NCBI GenBank assembly: GCA_913009865.1
Contig: CAJVYK010000012.1
Location: 1 to 21,679 of the forward strand
Length of the DNA stretch: 21,679 nt
Origin: an uncultured bacterium
Lineage (GTDB): Bacteria > Planctomycetota > Phycisphaerae > Sedimentisphaerales > Anaerobacaceae
Direction: 5' to 3'
Shown: positions 6,664 through 14,791 of the stretch, in pieces
How the letters are laid out: every line of letters starts with the position of its first letter
Position numbering within the stretch: the stretch's first letter is position 1
Translations under genes and position numbers: made by a program
Notes under the pieces: generated by a model
What the model saw: only the letters and a program-made list of their open reading frames with translations
Told to the model about the DNA's origin: nothing
Database searches by the model: none

Positions 6664-7551
6664 TTAAGTTTTGGCCGCTGCTATCCTGGCGGATTCTACG
6701 GTGTTGTAAAGCAGCATTGTTATTGTCATTGGGCCTACGCCGCCGGGGACGGGAGTGATTAAACTTGCTTTTTCCCTGACCGCTTCAAAATCCACATCGC
6801 CAACCAGACGATAACCCCTCTTCTTAGTGTCATCGGCAATACGGTTGACGCCGACATCGATTACAACGACACCTTCCTTTACCATATCCGCTGTGATGGT
6901 GTTAGCTCTGCCTGCGGCGGCAATGACAATATCAGCCCGCCGGGTATGATAGGCCAGGTCCTTCGTGCGGGTATGGCAAATAGTTACTGTGGCGTTGCCG
7001 GTCGGGCTTTTCTGAATCAGCATATTGGCCAACGGCTTGCCGACAATATTGCTGCGGCCAACGATTACTACGTCAGAACCCTTAATTGTAACGCCGCTGC
7101 GCAGCAAAAGCTGGATAACCCCGTGCGGCGTGCAGGGCAAAAAGGCCTTCTGGCCGGCTACCATTTTGCCAATGTTCATCGGGTGAAAGCCATCGACATC
7201 CTTATCAGGGCTAATCGCTAAAAGAACCTCGGATTCGTTGAGATGTTTGGGCAGCGGCAGTTGGACTAATATGCCGTTTATCTTCGGGTCGGTGTTCATT
7301 TTGTCGATTAAGCCAATTAATCTTTCCTGCGTGGTATCTTCGGGAAGACGATTATCGTCGGAGTAAATCCCTATTTCTTCGCAGGCCTTTTCTTTAGCTC
7401 TAACGTAAGACTGTGAGGCGGGGTCTTCGCCTACGAGGATAACGCCCAGGCCGGGAATAACGGCCTCTTGTTTTAGTTTGGTAACTTCGGCCTTCAATTC
7501 GGCCCGTAATTCTTCGGCCACCTGCTTGCCATCGATAATTTTCGCTGCCAT
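6664..7551 (-). CDS. folD: Methylene-THF dehydrogenase/methenyl-THF cyclohydrolase
   Basis: FolD is the bifunctional cytoplasmic enzyme interconverting 5,10-methylene-, 5,10-methenyl- and 10-formyl-tetrahydrofolate with NAD(P)H. The length of 295 residues is normal. The active-site block SYVRAKEKACEEIGI places Tyr49 and catalytic Lys53 as in E. coli (Tyr50, Lys54). ILVQLPLPKHL, PDKDVDGFHPMNIG, VVIVGRSNIVGKPLANML (cofactor-binding) and ITPVPGGVGPMTITMLL complete the family pattern. The ATG has a TGGAG site 8 nt upstream. It is downstream of fhs on the same strand, separated by a 184-nt repeat element, so the two enzymes catalyse consecutive steps from formate to methylene-THF. In an anaerobe this is the upper methyl branch of the Wood-Ljungdahl route or a C1 supply for purine and serine metabolism; the window cannot decide which. 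Confidence 0.97.
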   Translation of the reverse strand: MAAKIIDGKQVAEELRAELKAEVTKLKQEAVIPGLGVILVGEDPASQSYVRAKEKACEEIGIYSDDNRLPEDTTQERLIGLIDKMNTDPKINGILVQLPLPKHLNESEVLLAISPDKDVDGFHPMNIGKMVAGQKAFLPCTPHGVIQLLLRSGVTIKGSDVVIVGRSNIVGKPLANMLIQKSPTGNATVTICHTRTKDLAYHTRRADIVIAAAGRANTITADMVKEGVVVIDVGVNRIADDTKKRGYRLVGDVDFEAVREKASLITPVPGGVGPMTITMLLYNTVESARIAAAKT

Positions 7552-7561
7552 TGATTAACTC

Positions 7562-7735
7562 CATATCAAAAATCAAAGATAAAAATGCAAAATTACATAT
7601 TAAAAATCAAAATGAAGCGCACAAAATGGACATATCATTGGGAACCAGCCAAGTCGTTGTGATGGTCGCAATGACACCTGATTTTGCACTTTGATATGTC
7701 AATTTGATTTTTGCATTTTGATTTTTGATTTTCTT
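7562..7735. repeat. MITE-like inverted-repeat element between fhs and folD
   Basis: Exact 9-nt inverted arms CATATCAAA (7562-7570) and TTTGATATG (7690-7698) lie in longer imperfect arms of the AAAATCAAAAATCAAAATGC type: 7566-7613, and its reverse complement at about 7681-7735. The centre is unlike the arms and includes GTCGCAATGAC. It has no coding capacity. The layout resembles a non-autonomous palindromic element, and folded RNA from it would separate fhs and folD within one transcript. Confidence 0.55.
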
Positions 7736-9499
7736 CTAAAACATCCCCGTTACTTTGCCGGTATTGACATCCACGTCAATCTTACGGAAGGCAGGGTCCG
7801 AGCTTGTGCCGGGCATTAACTTAATCTGGCCGGCAATCGGAACAATGAAGCCGGCCCCTTTATACACTAAAAAATCGCGAATGGGAAGCTGCCAGTTCTG
7901 CGGTCTGCCTTTCAGATTAGGGTCGTGTGAAAGACTTAGATGCGTTTTAACCATACAGGTCCCAAATCCCTTGAAGTCTTCATTAGTCTCGAAGGCCTCG
8001 GCTTTTTCGAGGGCCTCAGGGGTATATGTTACGCCATTGGCACCATAAACCTCGGTGGCGATTAGTTCAACCTGTTTTCTTAAAGGGGTATCCAGCTCGT
8101 AAAGGAATTTGAATTCATTTTTTTCCTCGCAGGCCTTAATAACAGTTTCGGCAAGTTCAATTGCGCCGTCGCCGCCCTTTAGCCAGTGTTCCGAGTATGC
8201 CGCCAAAGCGCCGTTTTGTTCGGCAATCCTGCGGACTAATTCAATTTCCGCTTTGGTATCGGTATAGAAGCCGTTTATACAGACTACAGGGCGGACACCG
8301 CTTTTTTTGACGATTTCGATGTGAGCGATAAGGTTTTCGCAGCCGGCTTCGACCAGTTCGAGATTTTCCTGTGTGTATTCTTCGCTTAAAGGTATTCCGG
8401 GTTTAACCGCCGGCCCGCCGCCGTGCATTTTCAACGCTCGAATGGTGGCAACGATTACCACGGCATCGGGTTTCAAACCTGATATACGGCACTTCAGGTT
8501 CCAGAACTTCTCAAAGCCGATGTCGGCGCCGAAACCGCTTTCCGTTACATGGTAGTCAGACAATTTTGTGGCGAGCCGGTCGGCGATAATCGAGCTTTGT
8601 CCGATAGCGATATTGGCAAAGGGGCCGGCGTGAACAAATACGGGCTGGCCCTCGATAGTCTGAAGCAAACTCGGATTGAGCGCCTCGACCATCCAGGCCG
8701 TCATCGCGCCGTCAACTTCAAGGTCGGCGGTGGTAACTTCATTACCTTTTTTGTCATAAGCGACCACAATTTTACTTATTCTTTCGCGTAAATCCTTCAA
8801 ATCCTTAGCGATGGCCAGTATAGCCATCAGCTCGCTTGAGACGGTAATTGCAAACCCCGATTCCATCTCGAAGCCGTCCATCTTGCCGCCTTTGCCGATA
8901 GTGATGTTACGCAGGGATTGTGCACAAAAATCCATAACCCATTTCAATTCGACACGGTTAGGGTCAATGTCCAATCTTTTTAAGTTTCTTTTTGCCAGCT
9001 TCTGGTCATCATAATTTCTTTCGTGCTGCATACGAGCCGTAAGAGCCACCATTGCCAGGTTGTGAGCGTTTGTGATGCAGTCAATATCGCCGGTAAGACG
9101 AATGGAAAACGGCACGAGCGGGATACATTGAGCCAGGCCGCCGCCGGCGGCAGAGCCCTTGATATTGAAGGTGGGGCCTCCGCTCGGCTGTCGAATAGCG
9201 CCGGTTACGTTTTTGCCTAATTTACCTAACCCTTCAATCAGCCCAATTGCCGTGGTGGTCTTTCCTTCGCCTAATGGGGTGGGGGTGATGGCGGTAACGT
9301 CAATATATTTCGCAGTCGAGTTGCCTTGCAGACGCTTCAGCGCCTTGGTATAATCGACTTTGGCCAACTGCCGTCCCATAGGCAGCAGTTCGTCTTCTTT
9401 CAGCCCTAATTCTTCAGCTAATCGGCTGACCGGTTTCATAGATTGCTCAGCGGCTTCGGCAATCTGCCAATCCTTCATTTTAGTTGGGTCAAGTTTCAT
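7736..9499 (-). CDS. fhs: Formate--tetrahydrofolate ligase
   Basis: The enzyme makes 10-formyl-THF from formate, THF and ATP. At 587 residues it is at the long end of the family (about 555-590). The P-loop-like ATP site TPTPLGEGKTTT is at 72-83. The glycine-rich block GSAAGGGLAQCIPL, FSIRLTGDIDCITNAHNL, the VRPVVCINGFYTDT region and the C-terminal IPIAGQIKLMPG-like segment (here VPIAGQIKLMPGTSSDPAF) are all diagnostic. The ATG has an AGGACG site about 6 nt upstream. tRNA-Tyr lies 50 nt upstream on the same strand, so the two may share a transcript. The pairing with folD indicates formate-fed C1 metabolism, typical of anaerobes. Confidence 0.97.
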   Translation of the reverse strand: MKLDPTKMKDWQIAEAAEQSMKPVSRLAEELGLKEDELLPMGRQLAKVDYTKALKRLQGNSTAKYIDVTAITPTPLGEGKTTTAIGLIEGLGKLGKNVTGAIRQPSGGPTFNIKGSAAGGGLAQCIPLVPFSIRLTGDIDCITNAHNLAMVALTARMQHERNYDDQKLAKRNLKRLDIDPNRVELKWVMDFCAQSLRNITIGKGGKMDGFEMESGFAITVSSELMAILAIAKDLKDLRERISKIVVAYDKKGNEVTTADLEVDGAMTAWMVEALNPSLLQTIEGQPVFVHAGPFANIAIGQSSIIADRLATKLSDYHVTESGFGADIGFEKFWNLKCRISGLKPDAVVIVATIRALKMHGGGPAVKPGIPLSEEYTQENLELVEAGCENLIAHIEIVKKSGVRPVVCINGFYTDTKAEIELVRRIAEQNGALAAYSEHWLKGGDGAIELAETVIKACEEKNEFKFLYELDTPLRKQVELIATEVYGANGVTYTPEALEKAEAFETNEDFKGFGTCMVKTHLSLSHDPNLKGRPQNWQLPIRDFLVYKGAGFIVPIAGQIKLMPGTSSDPAFRKIDVDVNTGKVTGMF

Positions 9500-9549
9500 A
9501 TATCGTCCTGTAAAATGTTAACTTATACACATAATAGCGCAAAGAATAA

Positions 9550-9632
9550 TGGGCCGGGCTGGATTCGAACCAGCGTAAGCTTTCGCTAATGGGTTTACAG
9601 CCCATCCCCTTTAGCCACTCGGGCACCGACCC
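9550..9632 (-). tRNA. tRNA-Tyr(GTA)
   Basis: The reverse complement folds into a class II tRNA. The acceptor is GGGTCGG paired with CCGGCCC, followed by discriminator A. The anticodon stem is ATGGG/CCCAT, with loop CTGTAAA giving anticodon GTA. There is a variable arm (TAGCGAAAGCTTA region) and a T arm GCTGG-TTCGAAT-CCAGC. CCA is not encoded. It lies 50 nt upstream of fhs in the same direction. Confidence 0.95.
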
Positions 9633-9937
9633 TTATAATTCGTCGCTCGCGTCTCGTCGCTCGTATTTACTTTTTACTCTTTGCCTTTCGCCCACTTGTG
9701 TGGGCTACAAATTCAGCGGGGGCAAGTTTACTTTTTGTAGGGATGTTTTGCAAGAAGAATTTTCTGCGGTATGAATTCCGAGTTACGGCCATCCTCCTAT
9801 ATTGCCTATATTTTCAGTTGGCCCTGAATCAGATCGGTTCGGGGCTGACCGGTCGCAGACGCAGGGCTGTCTGTTTTTTCGCTTGCATTTCAGGGGCTGT
9901 GCTGGTAGATTCCCTGAAGTAATAAGGGGATTACAGT
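9633..9937 (+). promoter_or_regulatory. Structured leader/intergenic region before the GspE-like gene
   Basis: No convincing gene; an open frame at 9698-9922 begins inside repeat DNA. 9635-9672 holds a CGTCGCTCG/TCTCGT repeat, and 9690-9705 is a perfect 6-bp hairpin (GCCCAC-TTGT-GTGGGC). At 9822-9895 there is a possible three-way junction. Its closing stem is CCCTGAA (9822-9828) with TTCAGGG (9889-9895), and it encloses GATCGGT/ACCGGTC (9832-9838, 9848-9854) and CAGAC/GTCTG (9856-9860, 9869-9873). The last hairpin is followed by six T (9874-9879), like a weak terminator. A second CCCTGAA at 9912-9918 could compete for TTCAGGG close to the ribosome site. No known riboswitch class is recognised. 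Confidence 0.4.
9690..9705. repeat. GCCCAC-TTGT-GTGGGC palindrome
   Basis: A perfect 6-bp inverted repeat with a 4-nt loop, in a context (CCCACTTGTGTGGGCTACAA) that I recognise as a recurrent intergenic motif in environmental genomes. It is 58 nt from tRNA-Tyr. Confidence 0.5.
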
Positions 9938-11563
9938 ATGTATTATGCAGGGAATGGTGTCGGCTTGTCGATTTTGGTTGATAAGGCCCTTCTGGCTCTT
10001 GTGCAGACCGAGACGTTGCCTATCACCTCACTGCTCTTTGGCCCAATCAAACTCGCCTTCCTTGTCGGATGGGTGTACCTGTGTATGTATTCGGTCCGGC
10101 GTATTGAATTCAGCCCTTTAGTGCCGCGGCGACACAAGGCGATGGCTAATGTCTTTTCGCTGTTCATCGGCCCTTTCCTTTTGTTTGTATTGTTCGTAGC
10201 TGATAGAACCAGAAAAATGCAGGAAGGCGAAATCGAGTTCAAGGATATCTTAAAGGAGATATTTGGCAGTGCCTTCAAATGGGGTGAAGGAGCCGGTGAA
10301 CGCAAAATCGGAGAAGAGAGTCCAATTGAACTGCAGGATTCTTCCGGCAGGAGCTTTTCCGAGGTGTATGGCAGTCAGGATAAAGACAAAGATTCGAGCA
10401 GTGAAATACTTGATTTAACTGAAAGCATTATACTTGACTCTATATACGAAAGGGCAAGCGATATCCTGATAGACCCGAAAAGTAACGCTGTTTTTACGGT
10501 CAGATTTAGAATTGACGGCTTTCTACGAACTGTAAGTCAGATTGAAGCGGACAAATGTGCAGCGGTTATAAACAGTATCAAAGCCATTTCTGATATGGAT
10601 ATCTCTGAAAAACGACGTCCCCAGGATGGGGCGTTTATGGCCAAGATACCGGAAGGCAATGTCTTCTTTCGCGTTGCAAGTGCCGGCGTTCTCGGCGGAG
10701 AAAAACTGTCGATAAGGGTGCTTAACCAAAGTACAGGCCTTTTGAAGCTTGATGAGATTGGGCTGTCGAAAGAAACCTGCAACATAGTTGTTAATGCCAT
10801 TAAACAGTCGTCCGGTATGATTGTTATTTGCGGGCCCACCGGCAGCGGAAAGACGACTTCTTTATACGCAATGCTTAGTAATATTGATTTCTATGCACGT
10901 AACGTGGTTACCGTCGAGGACCCTATCGAATATGTGCTGCCTAATGCCAGCCAGATTGAGGTAAACGTTAAAGCTGATATTACTTTTGTCAATGCTCTAC
11001 GTAGTGTTCTCAGACAGGATCCGGATGTGATTTGCGTTGGTGAAATTCGCGACAGCCAGACCGCAGCTATGGCACTTCAGGCGTCTCAAACGGGACATCT
11101 GGTATTAGCGACACTACACAGCAGCAGCAATATGGCAGCGCTGGTACGCTTGATGGAACTGGGCGCAAAGCCGCTGCTGTTAGCATCAGCAGTGAGCGTG
11201 ATTGTTTCACAAAGATTGGTTCGGCGACTCTGTGATAATTGCAAAAGCCCAGTTGTACTAAGCCCAAAACATATAGCGAACTTTGAAAGAAAAGGGATAA
11301 ATACCGAAGCTATTATGCAGGCCAATGGGTGCAGAAAATGCAGCGAAACCGGTTATCGCGGTAGAATAGGTATCTTCGATGTATTGTACCTGGATAAGGA
11401 AATAAAGGCTAAGCTGGCAGGTAATAAGCTGGCACCGGGGGATTTGAAAAAGCATGGAGATGAAAAGAGCAGGTCAACTCTCAGGGAATATGGACTGAAA
11501 AAGGTCTTAGCTGGGTTAACAACACTTGAAGAGGTGAAAAGAGTAACCTCAAATTTAGGATAA
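9938..11563 (+). CDS. GspE/PilB-family secretion ATPase with N-terminal membrane segments
   Basis: A type II secretion/type IV pilus assembly ATPase of 541 residues. The core has an N2-like region (155-270, with SDILIDP and VRFRIDG), Walker A GPTGSGKTT (299-307), the Asp box with Glu327-Asp328 in VEDPIEY, Walker B DPDVICVGEIRD (361-372) and the His box with His387 and His394. The zinc-binding domain has CDNC (432/435) and CRKC (465/468), as in GspE and PilB. The usual N1 domain, which docks to GspL or the platform, is missing. In its place are two probable transmembrane helices (35-53 and 71-88) and a low-complexity linker (about 90-155). It would power pseudopilus or pilus assembly at the inner membrane, here perhaps self-anchored. 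The ATG follows AAGGGGA (9924-9930). A CvpA-like gene begins 6 nt downstream. Confidence 0.92.
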   Translation: MYYAGNGVGLSILVDKALLALVQTETLPITSLLFGPIKLAFLVGWVYLCMYSVRRIEFSPLVPRRHKAMANVFSLFIGPFLLFVLFVADRTRKMQEGEIEFKDILKEIFGSAFKWGEGAGERKIGEESPIELQDSSGRSFSEVYGSQDKDKDSSSEILDLTESIILDSIYERASDILIDPKSNAVFTVRFRIDGFLRTVSQIEADKCAAVINSIKAISDMDISEKRRPQDGAFMAKIPEGNVFFRVASAGVLGGEKLSIRVLNQSTGLLKLDEIGLSKETCNIVVNAIKQSSGMIVICGPTGSGKTTSLYAMLSNIDFYARNVVTVEDPIEYVLPNASQIEVNVKADITFVNALRSVLRQDPDVICVGEIRDSQTAAMALQASQTGHLVLATLHSSSNMAALVRLMELGAKPLLLASAVSVIVSQRLVRRLCDNCKSPVVLSPKHIANFERKGINTEAIMQANGCRKCSETGYRGRIGIFDVLYLDKEIKAKLAGNKLAPGDLKKHGDEKSRSTLREYGLKKVLAGLTTLEEVKRVTSNLG

Positions 11564-11569
11564 CTGTCT

Positions 11570-12151
11570 ATGATGTTTTGGTTTGCCGTACTGGTTGGTG
11601 CTGTATTTGCCATGATTGGTATAAAGAAAGGCTTCTATCCGATATGGGCGATTCTTTTTAATATCTTGATATCAATCTATCTGGGTATTATGCTTGCCCC
11701 TACGATTGTTGGAATAATTCCGGATATTGGCAACTCACGCTATCATTATGCCGGCTGTGTGGCGGGGATTGCGATTGTGACTTTTACTGTTTTGCAAACC
11801 ATCGCAACCAGCTTTCTCACGGGAACATACGATGTTTCCTTTCCAAAGATATTTAGCAGTGTTGGTGCCGGAATCCTTGGTTTTCTATCGGGCTATCTTG
11901 TCTGCAGCTTTGCTCTTTTTGTTATCTGCATCATGCCATTTTCCAAAGAGCCGTTTATAAGAAAGGTTTGTGGGCAAAGTGATTTGGCGCCTAGCGCTGT
12001 GGCATCTGTTGTGAATGTTTGTGATTTCGTTGGCGACCTCTCCATGCAACACTACGACAATGTTGCCGCGGGAGTTGTTGACTGGCTTATTATGCCGGCG
12101 GATGAGTCAGAATATAACCCGGATAAAACGGAGGGAACAGACCACAGGTGA
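11570..12151 (+). CDS. CvpA-like integral membrane protein
   Basis: A 193-residue protein with four probable transmembrane helices (about 2-18, 23-49, 60-82 and 95-122) and a hydrophilic C-terminal half. The pattern of an early Lys-Lys-Gly-Phe loop, then helices rich in Gly and aromatic residues, resembles the CvpA/colicin V production family, whose members affect membrane or wall homeostasis. Similarity is by pattern rather than by a firm motif. It starts 6 nt after the secretion-ATPase stop with an AGGA site, so the two are almost certainly co-transcribed. That could mean a part in the same envelope apparatus. It could also be an unrelated small membrane protein. Confidence 0.7.
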   Translation: MMFWFAVLVGAVFAMIGIKKGFYPIWAILFNILISIYLGIMLAPTIVGIIPDIGNSRYHYAGCVAGIAIVTFTVLQTIATSFLTGTYDVSFPKIFSSVGAGILGFLSGYLVCSFALFVICIMPFSKEPFIRKVCGQSDLAPSAVASVVNVCDFVGDLSMQHYDNVAAGVVDWLIMPADESEYNPDKTEGTDHR

Positions 12152-12244
12152 TATTTGTCGGCAATTCGGAGAAACCATAGTATGAGGGTTTGATTCGACA
12201 GCCGGATGCAAGCCGCCTGTACAGATACAAGCCGCTTATAATAA

Positions 12245-12317
<73 letters not shown>

Positions 12318-12322
12318 GGTCG

Positions 12323-12405
12323 ATTTACTATTTTCTGTTTTCAATTTACTATTTTTCAATAGTAGAGTAAATAATATATGGTGAATAGTGAATCGTCAAT
12401 AGTAA
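12323..12405. repeat. A/T-rich TTTACTATT/AATAGTGAAT dispersed repeat
   Basis: Repeated TTTACTATT motifs (from about 12324) are answered by AATAGTAGAGTAAAT and AATAGTGAATCGTCAATAGT in the opposite sense. This gives an imperfect palindrome between tRNA-Ala and hypF. It is the same style of repeat as in other gaps of the window. It supplies the tRNA-Ala promoter and runs into the hypF start. Confidence 0.5.
12371..12399 (-). promoter_or_regulatory. Sigma70-like promoter of tRNA-Ala
   Basis: On the minus strand, TTGACG (complement of 12394-12399), a 17-nt spacer and TATTAT (complement of 12371-12376) form a near-consensus promoter. The expected start site is about 47 nt upstream of the tRNA. It lies inside the A/T-rich repeat and ends only 6 nt from the divergent hypF ATG. 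Confidence 0.55.
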
Positions 12406-14712
12406 ATGATTAAAAGGCAAAAGATATTCATAACGGGGTGTGTGCAGGGGGTCGGGTTTCGGCCGGCTGTGTACAAAACAGCCCGCCGGCTGGGACTTTC
12501 CGGTATCGTCTGTAACGACAGCTGGGGAGTAACAATCGAACTGCAGGGCGAAGAGGAAAAAATAGCTGAATTTTTAGTCCGTCTGCAATCCGAGGATAGG
12601 CCGCCATTGGCGGAAATAAAATCCTGTGAAACAGTCGATATAGCTATCATCGACGCCGAAGATAAATTCACCATTAAGGCAAGCGAATCGCAGGGAACAG
12701 CTCTGTCGCAGGTAACCGCTGATATGGCCGTCTGCAGGGATTGTCTTGCGGAGATGGCTGACAAAAACGATTTCCGGTATGCGTATCCCTTTATAAACTG
12801 CACGAATTGCGGGCCAAGATATTCGATAGTAAAAAGCATTCCTTACGACAGAGCCAATACAACGATGTCGGCCTTTGCGATGTGCGATAAGTGCGCCGCT
12901 CAATATATAGATGTAGCCGACAGGCGTTTTCACGCCCAGCCCGTTGCCTGCGGCGAATGCGGGCCGAAAGTCTGGCTCCTGGACAGCAAAGGAAAAACAA
13001 TAAAAACACAAACCGACAGCAGTATCGCTGAAACTGCACGTCTGCTTTTGAACGGAAAGATTGTGGCGATAAAGGGCCTCGGAGGGTTTCACTTAGCTGT
13101 TGATGCACTTAATAACCAGGCGGTTTTGAGACTGCGGGAACGCAAAAAAAGAGACCATAAGCCCTTCGCTATGATGGCTGATTCAATTGAAAGAATAAAA
13201 AAATATGCAATAGTAAGCGAATCGGCTGAGATGCTCTTGAAAAGCCCTCAAAGCCCCATCGTTTTATTGCCAAAGAAGAAAGACTCACCGATAGCGACGG
13301 CGGTTGCCGAGGGTGTTGGGGCTTTCGGCTTTATGCTCTGCTATGCTCCGCTGCATTTGCTGTTATTTAAGCAAAATATAGAAGTTCTGGTGATGACCAG
13401 CGGTAATATTTCCGATGAGCCGTTGATTTGTGAAAATGAGCGGGCATTAGAGATGCTGGGCTGTGTTGCGGACGCCTTTTTGATGCACGACAGGGAAATT
13501 TACCGGCAGGTTGATGATTCGATTGTGCATTTTGTCGGCGGCCAGCCGGTGCTGTTACGGCGGGCCAGAGGTTATGTGCCGACACCGATTTTCCTTAATA
13601 AAAATCGCAGTCAGGATATATTTGCCGCCGGTGGAGATTTGAAAAATACTTTCTGCTTCGGAAAACAAAATCAGCTTATCTGCAGTGAACACATAGGTGA
13701 TTTGGAAGATGCGCAAAGTTATCATCACTATATCAATTCAATTGAGCATTTACGGAAACTATTTGAAGTTGAGCCGAAAACGATAGTCTGTGACCTTCAT
13801 CCCGGGTATCTATCTACGCAGTATGCTCTTTCGATGCCTGATGTAAGTATGCTCCAGGTTCAACATCACTGGGCTCACATTGCTTCTGTCCTGGCTGAAC
13901 ACAACCTTGATGGCCCTGTCATCGGCCTTGCAGCAGACGGTACCGGCTACGGCGCCGATGGTGCAATCTGGGGCTGTGAGTGCCTGATAGCATCGTTGGA
14001 TGATTTTGAACGCCTCGGCCATCTGGCTTATTATCCGCTGGCAGGTGCGGATAAAGCAGCCAGAGAAGCGGTAAGGCCTGTCCTGGGACTGTTAAAGAAA
14101 ACCTATGGGGATGATTTTGAATTGGATAAATTTAAATGGCTGCTTGAGCAGATTGAGCCGGATGCAGGTAAACAGCAAATGGTATCAGAGCAGCTTGAAA
14201 AACAAATTAATACAGTTGAGACTTCCAGTCTGGGCAGAGTTTTCGACGCAGTTGCCGCTATGCTCGGATTGGGTGGCTATAACCACTTTGAAGCGCAGCT
14301 TCCAATGGCTCTTGAGGCAATTATTGAAAGCGGCATCGAAGAATGTTATGATTTCGAGATTGACAGCAGGGCCGGCAGGCCGTTACAGCTTGATTTGCGT
14401 AAAATGGTAGAACAGTTAATTTATGATATTCAACAAGGGACAGCCGGCGGCGTTATCTCGGCAAAGTTCCATAATACTATAGCCGCAGGCCTGTTAGAGA
14501 TGGCTAAAGCAGCGAGAGAGAGTAAAAAAATAAAGACGGTTGCGTTAAGCGGCGGAGTGTTCTGCAATCGATATTTGATAAATCGTTGCGTTAAACTCTT
14601 GAAGAAAAATGATTTTTGCGTATTATTCAACCGGCTTGTCCCGTCTAATGACGGCGGAATATCACTGGGCCAGGCGGCAATTGCAGCCAATATTGTGAAG
14701 CGTGAAGCGTAA
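12406..14712 (+). CDS. hypF: Carbamoyltransferase HypF, [NiFe]-hydrogenase maturation
   Basis: HypF uses carbamoyl phosphate and ATP to carbamoylate the C-terminal cysteine of HypE, the source of the cyanide ligands of the hydrogenase iron. The 768 residues contain all expected modules. The acylphosphatase domain has GCVQGVGFRP (11-20). The zinc region has four CxxC pairs (Cys110/113, 132/135, 160/163, 182/185). A YrdC-like domain spans about 205-385. The C-terminal Kae1/carbamoyltransferase domain contains VQHHWAHIASVLAEH, GLAADGTGYGADGAIWG and the late ALSGGVFCNR. The ATG is the first possible start but has no clear Shine-Dalgarno, because the upstream DNA is repeat sequence. hypC begins 80 nt downstream. 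No anomaly is seen in key residues. Confidence 0.97.
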   Translation: MIKRQKIFITGCVQGVGFRPAVYKTARRLGLSGIVCNDSWGVTIELQGEEEKIAEFLVRLQSEDRPPLAEIKSCETVDIAIIDAEDKFTIKASESQGTALSQVTADMAVCRDCLAEMADKNDFRYAYPFINCTNCGPRYSIVKSIPYDRANTTMSAFAMCDKCAAQYIDVADRRFHAQPVACGECGPKVWLLDSKGKTIKTQTDSSIAETARLLLNGKIVAIKGLGGFHLAVDALNNQAVLRLRERKKRDHKPFAMMADSIERIKKYAIVSESAEMLLKSPQSPIVLLPKKKDSPIATAVAEGVGAFGFMLCYAPLHLLLFKQNIEVLVMTSGNISDEPLICENERALEMLGCVADAFLMHDREIYRQVDDSIVHFVGGQPVLLRRARGYVPTPIFLNKNRSQDIFAAGGDLKNTFCFGKQNQLICSEHIGDLEDAQSYHHYINSIEHLRKLFEVEPKTIVCDLHPGYLSTQYALSMPDVSMLQVQHHWAHIASVLAEHNLDGPVIGLAADGTGYGADGAIWGCECLIASLDDFERLGHLAYYPLAGADKAAREAVRPVLGLLKKTYGDDFELDKFKWLLEQIEPDAGKQQMVSEQLEKQINTVETSSLGRVFDAVAAMLGLGGYNHFEAQLPMALEAIIESGIEECYDFEIDSRAGRPLQLDLRKMVEQLIYDIQQGTAGGVISAKFHNTIAAGLLEMAKAARESKKIKTVALSGGVFCNRYLINRCVKLLKKNDFCVLFNRLVPSNDGGISLGQAAIAANIVKREA

Positions 14713-14726
14713 AAAATGAAAAGTGA

Positions 14727-14755
14727 GGCACAAAAAAGCAGAGATGCTTTGTGTC
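14727..14755 (+). other. Stem-loop between hypF and hypC
   Basis: AAAGCA-GAGA-TGCTTT is a perfect 6-bp stem closed by a GNRA-type tetraloop. CAC/GTG extends it beyond an AAA bulge. There is no T-run, so a processing or stability hairpin is more likely than a terminator. Confidence 0.4.
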
Positions 14756-14767
14756 TTACAAAATAGA

Positions 14768-14791
14768 AAATACGAGATACGAGAGACGAAT
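14768..14791. repeat. ACGAGATACGAGAGACGAATT repeat before hypC
   Basis: The reverse complement (AATTCGTCTCTCGTATCTCG) matches the pattern of AATTCGTCGCTCGCGTCTCG next to tRNA-Tyr (9637-9656). The same dispersed repeat family is therefore seen twice in this window. Its GAGAG is the only ribosome-site-like sequence in front of hypC. Confidence 0.55.

Noticed and set aside
4723..7735. CRISPR array or insertion sequence in the repeat-rich part
   Set aside because: The repeats are either contiguous (21-bp units without spacers) or single palindromes. No transposase frame, terminal inverted repeats with target duplication, or cas genes are visible.
9698..9922. Open frame of 74 codons before the GspE-like gene
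   Set aside because: It begins inside a palindromic repeat, has no Shine-Dalgarno or recognisable protein features, and covers the structured leader.
9820..9936. Cyclic-di-GMP (GEMM-I) riboswitch before the GspE-like gene
   Set aside because: GACGCAGGGC superficially recalls the GGACGCAAAGCC block, but the other conserved blocks (AGGGCAAACC, the tetraloop receptor) are missing.
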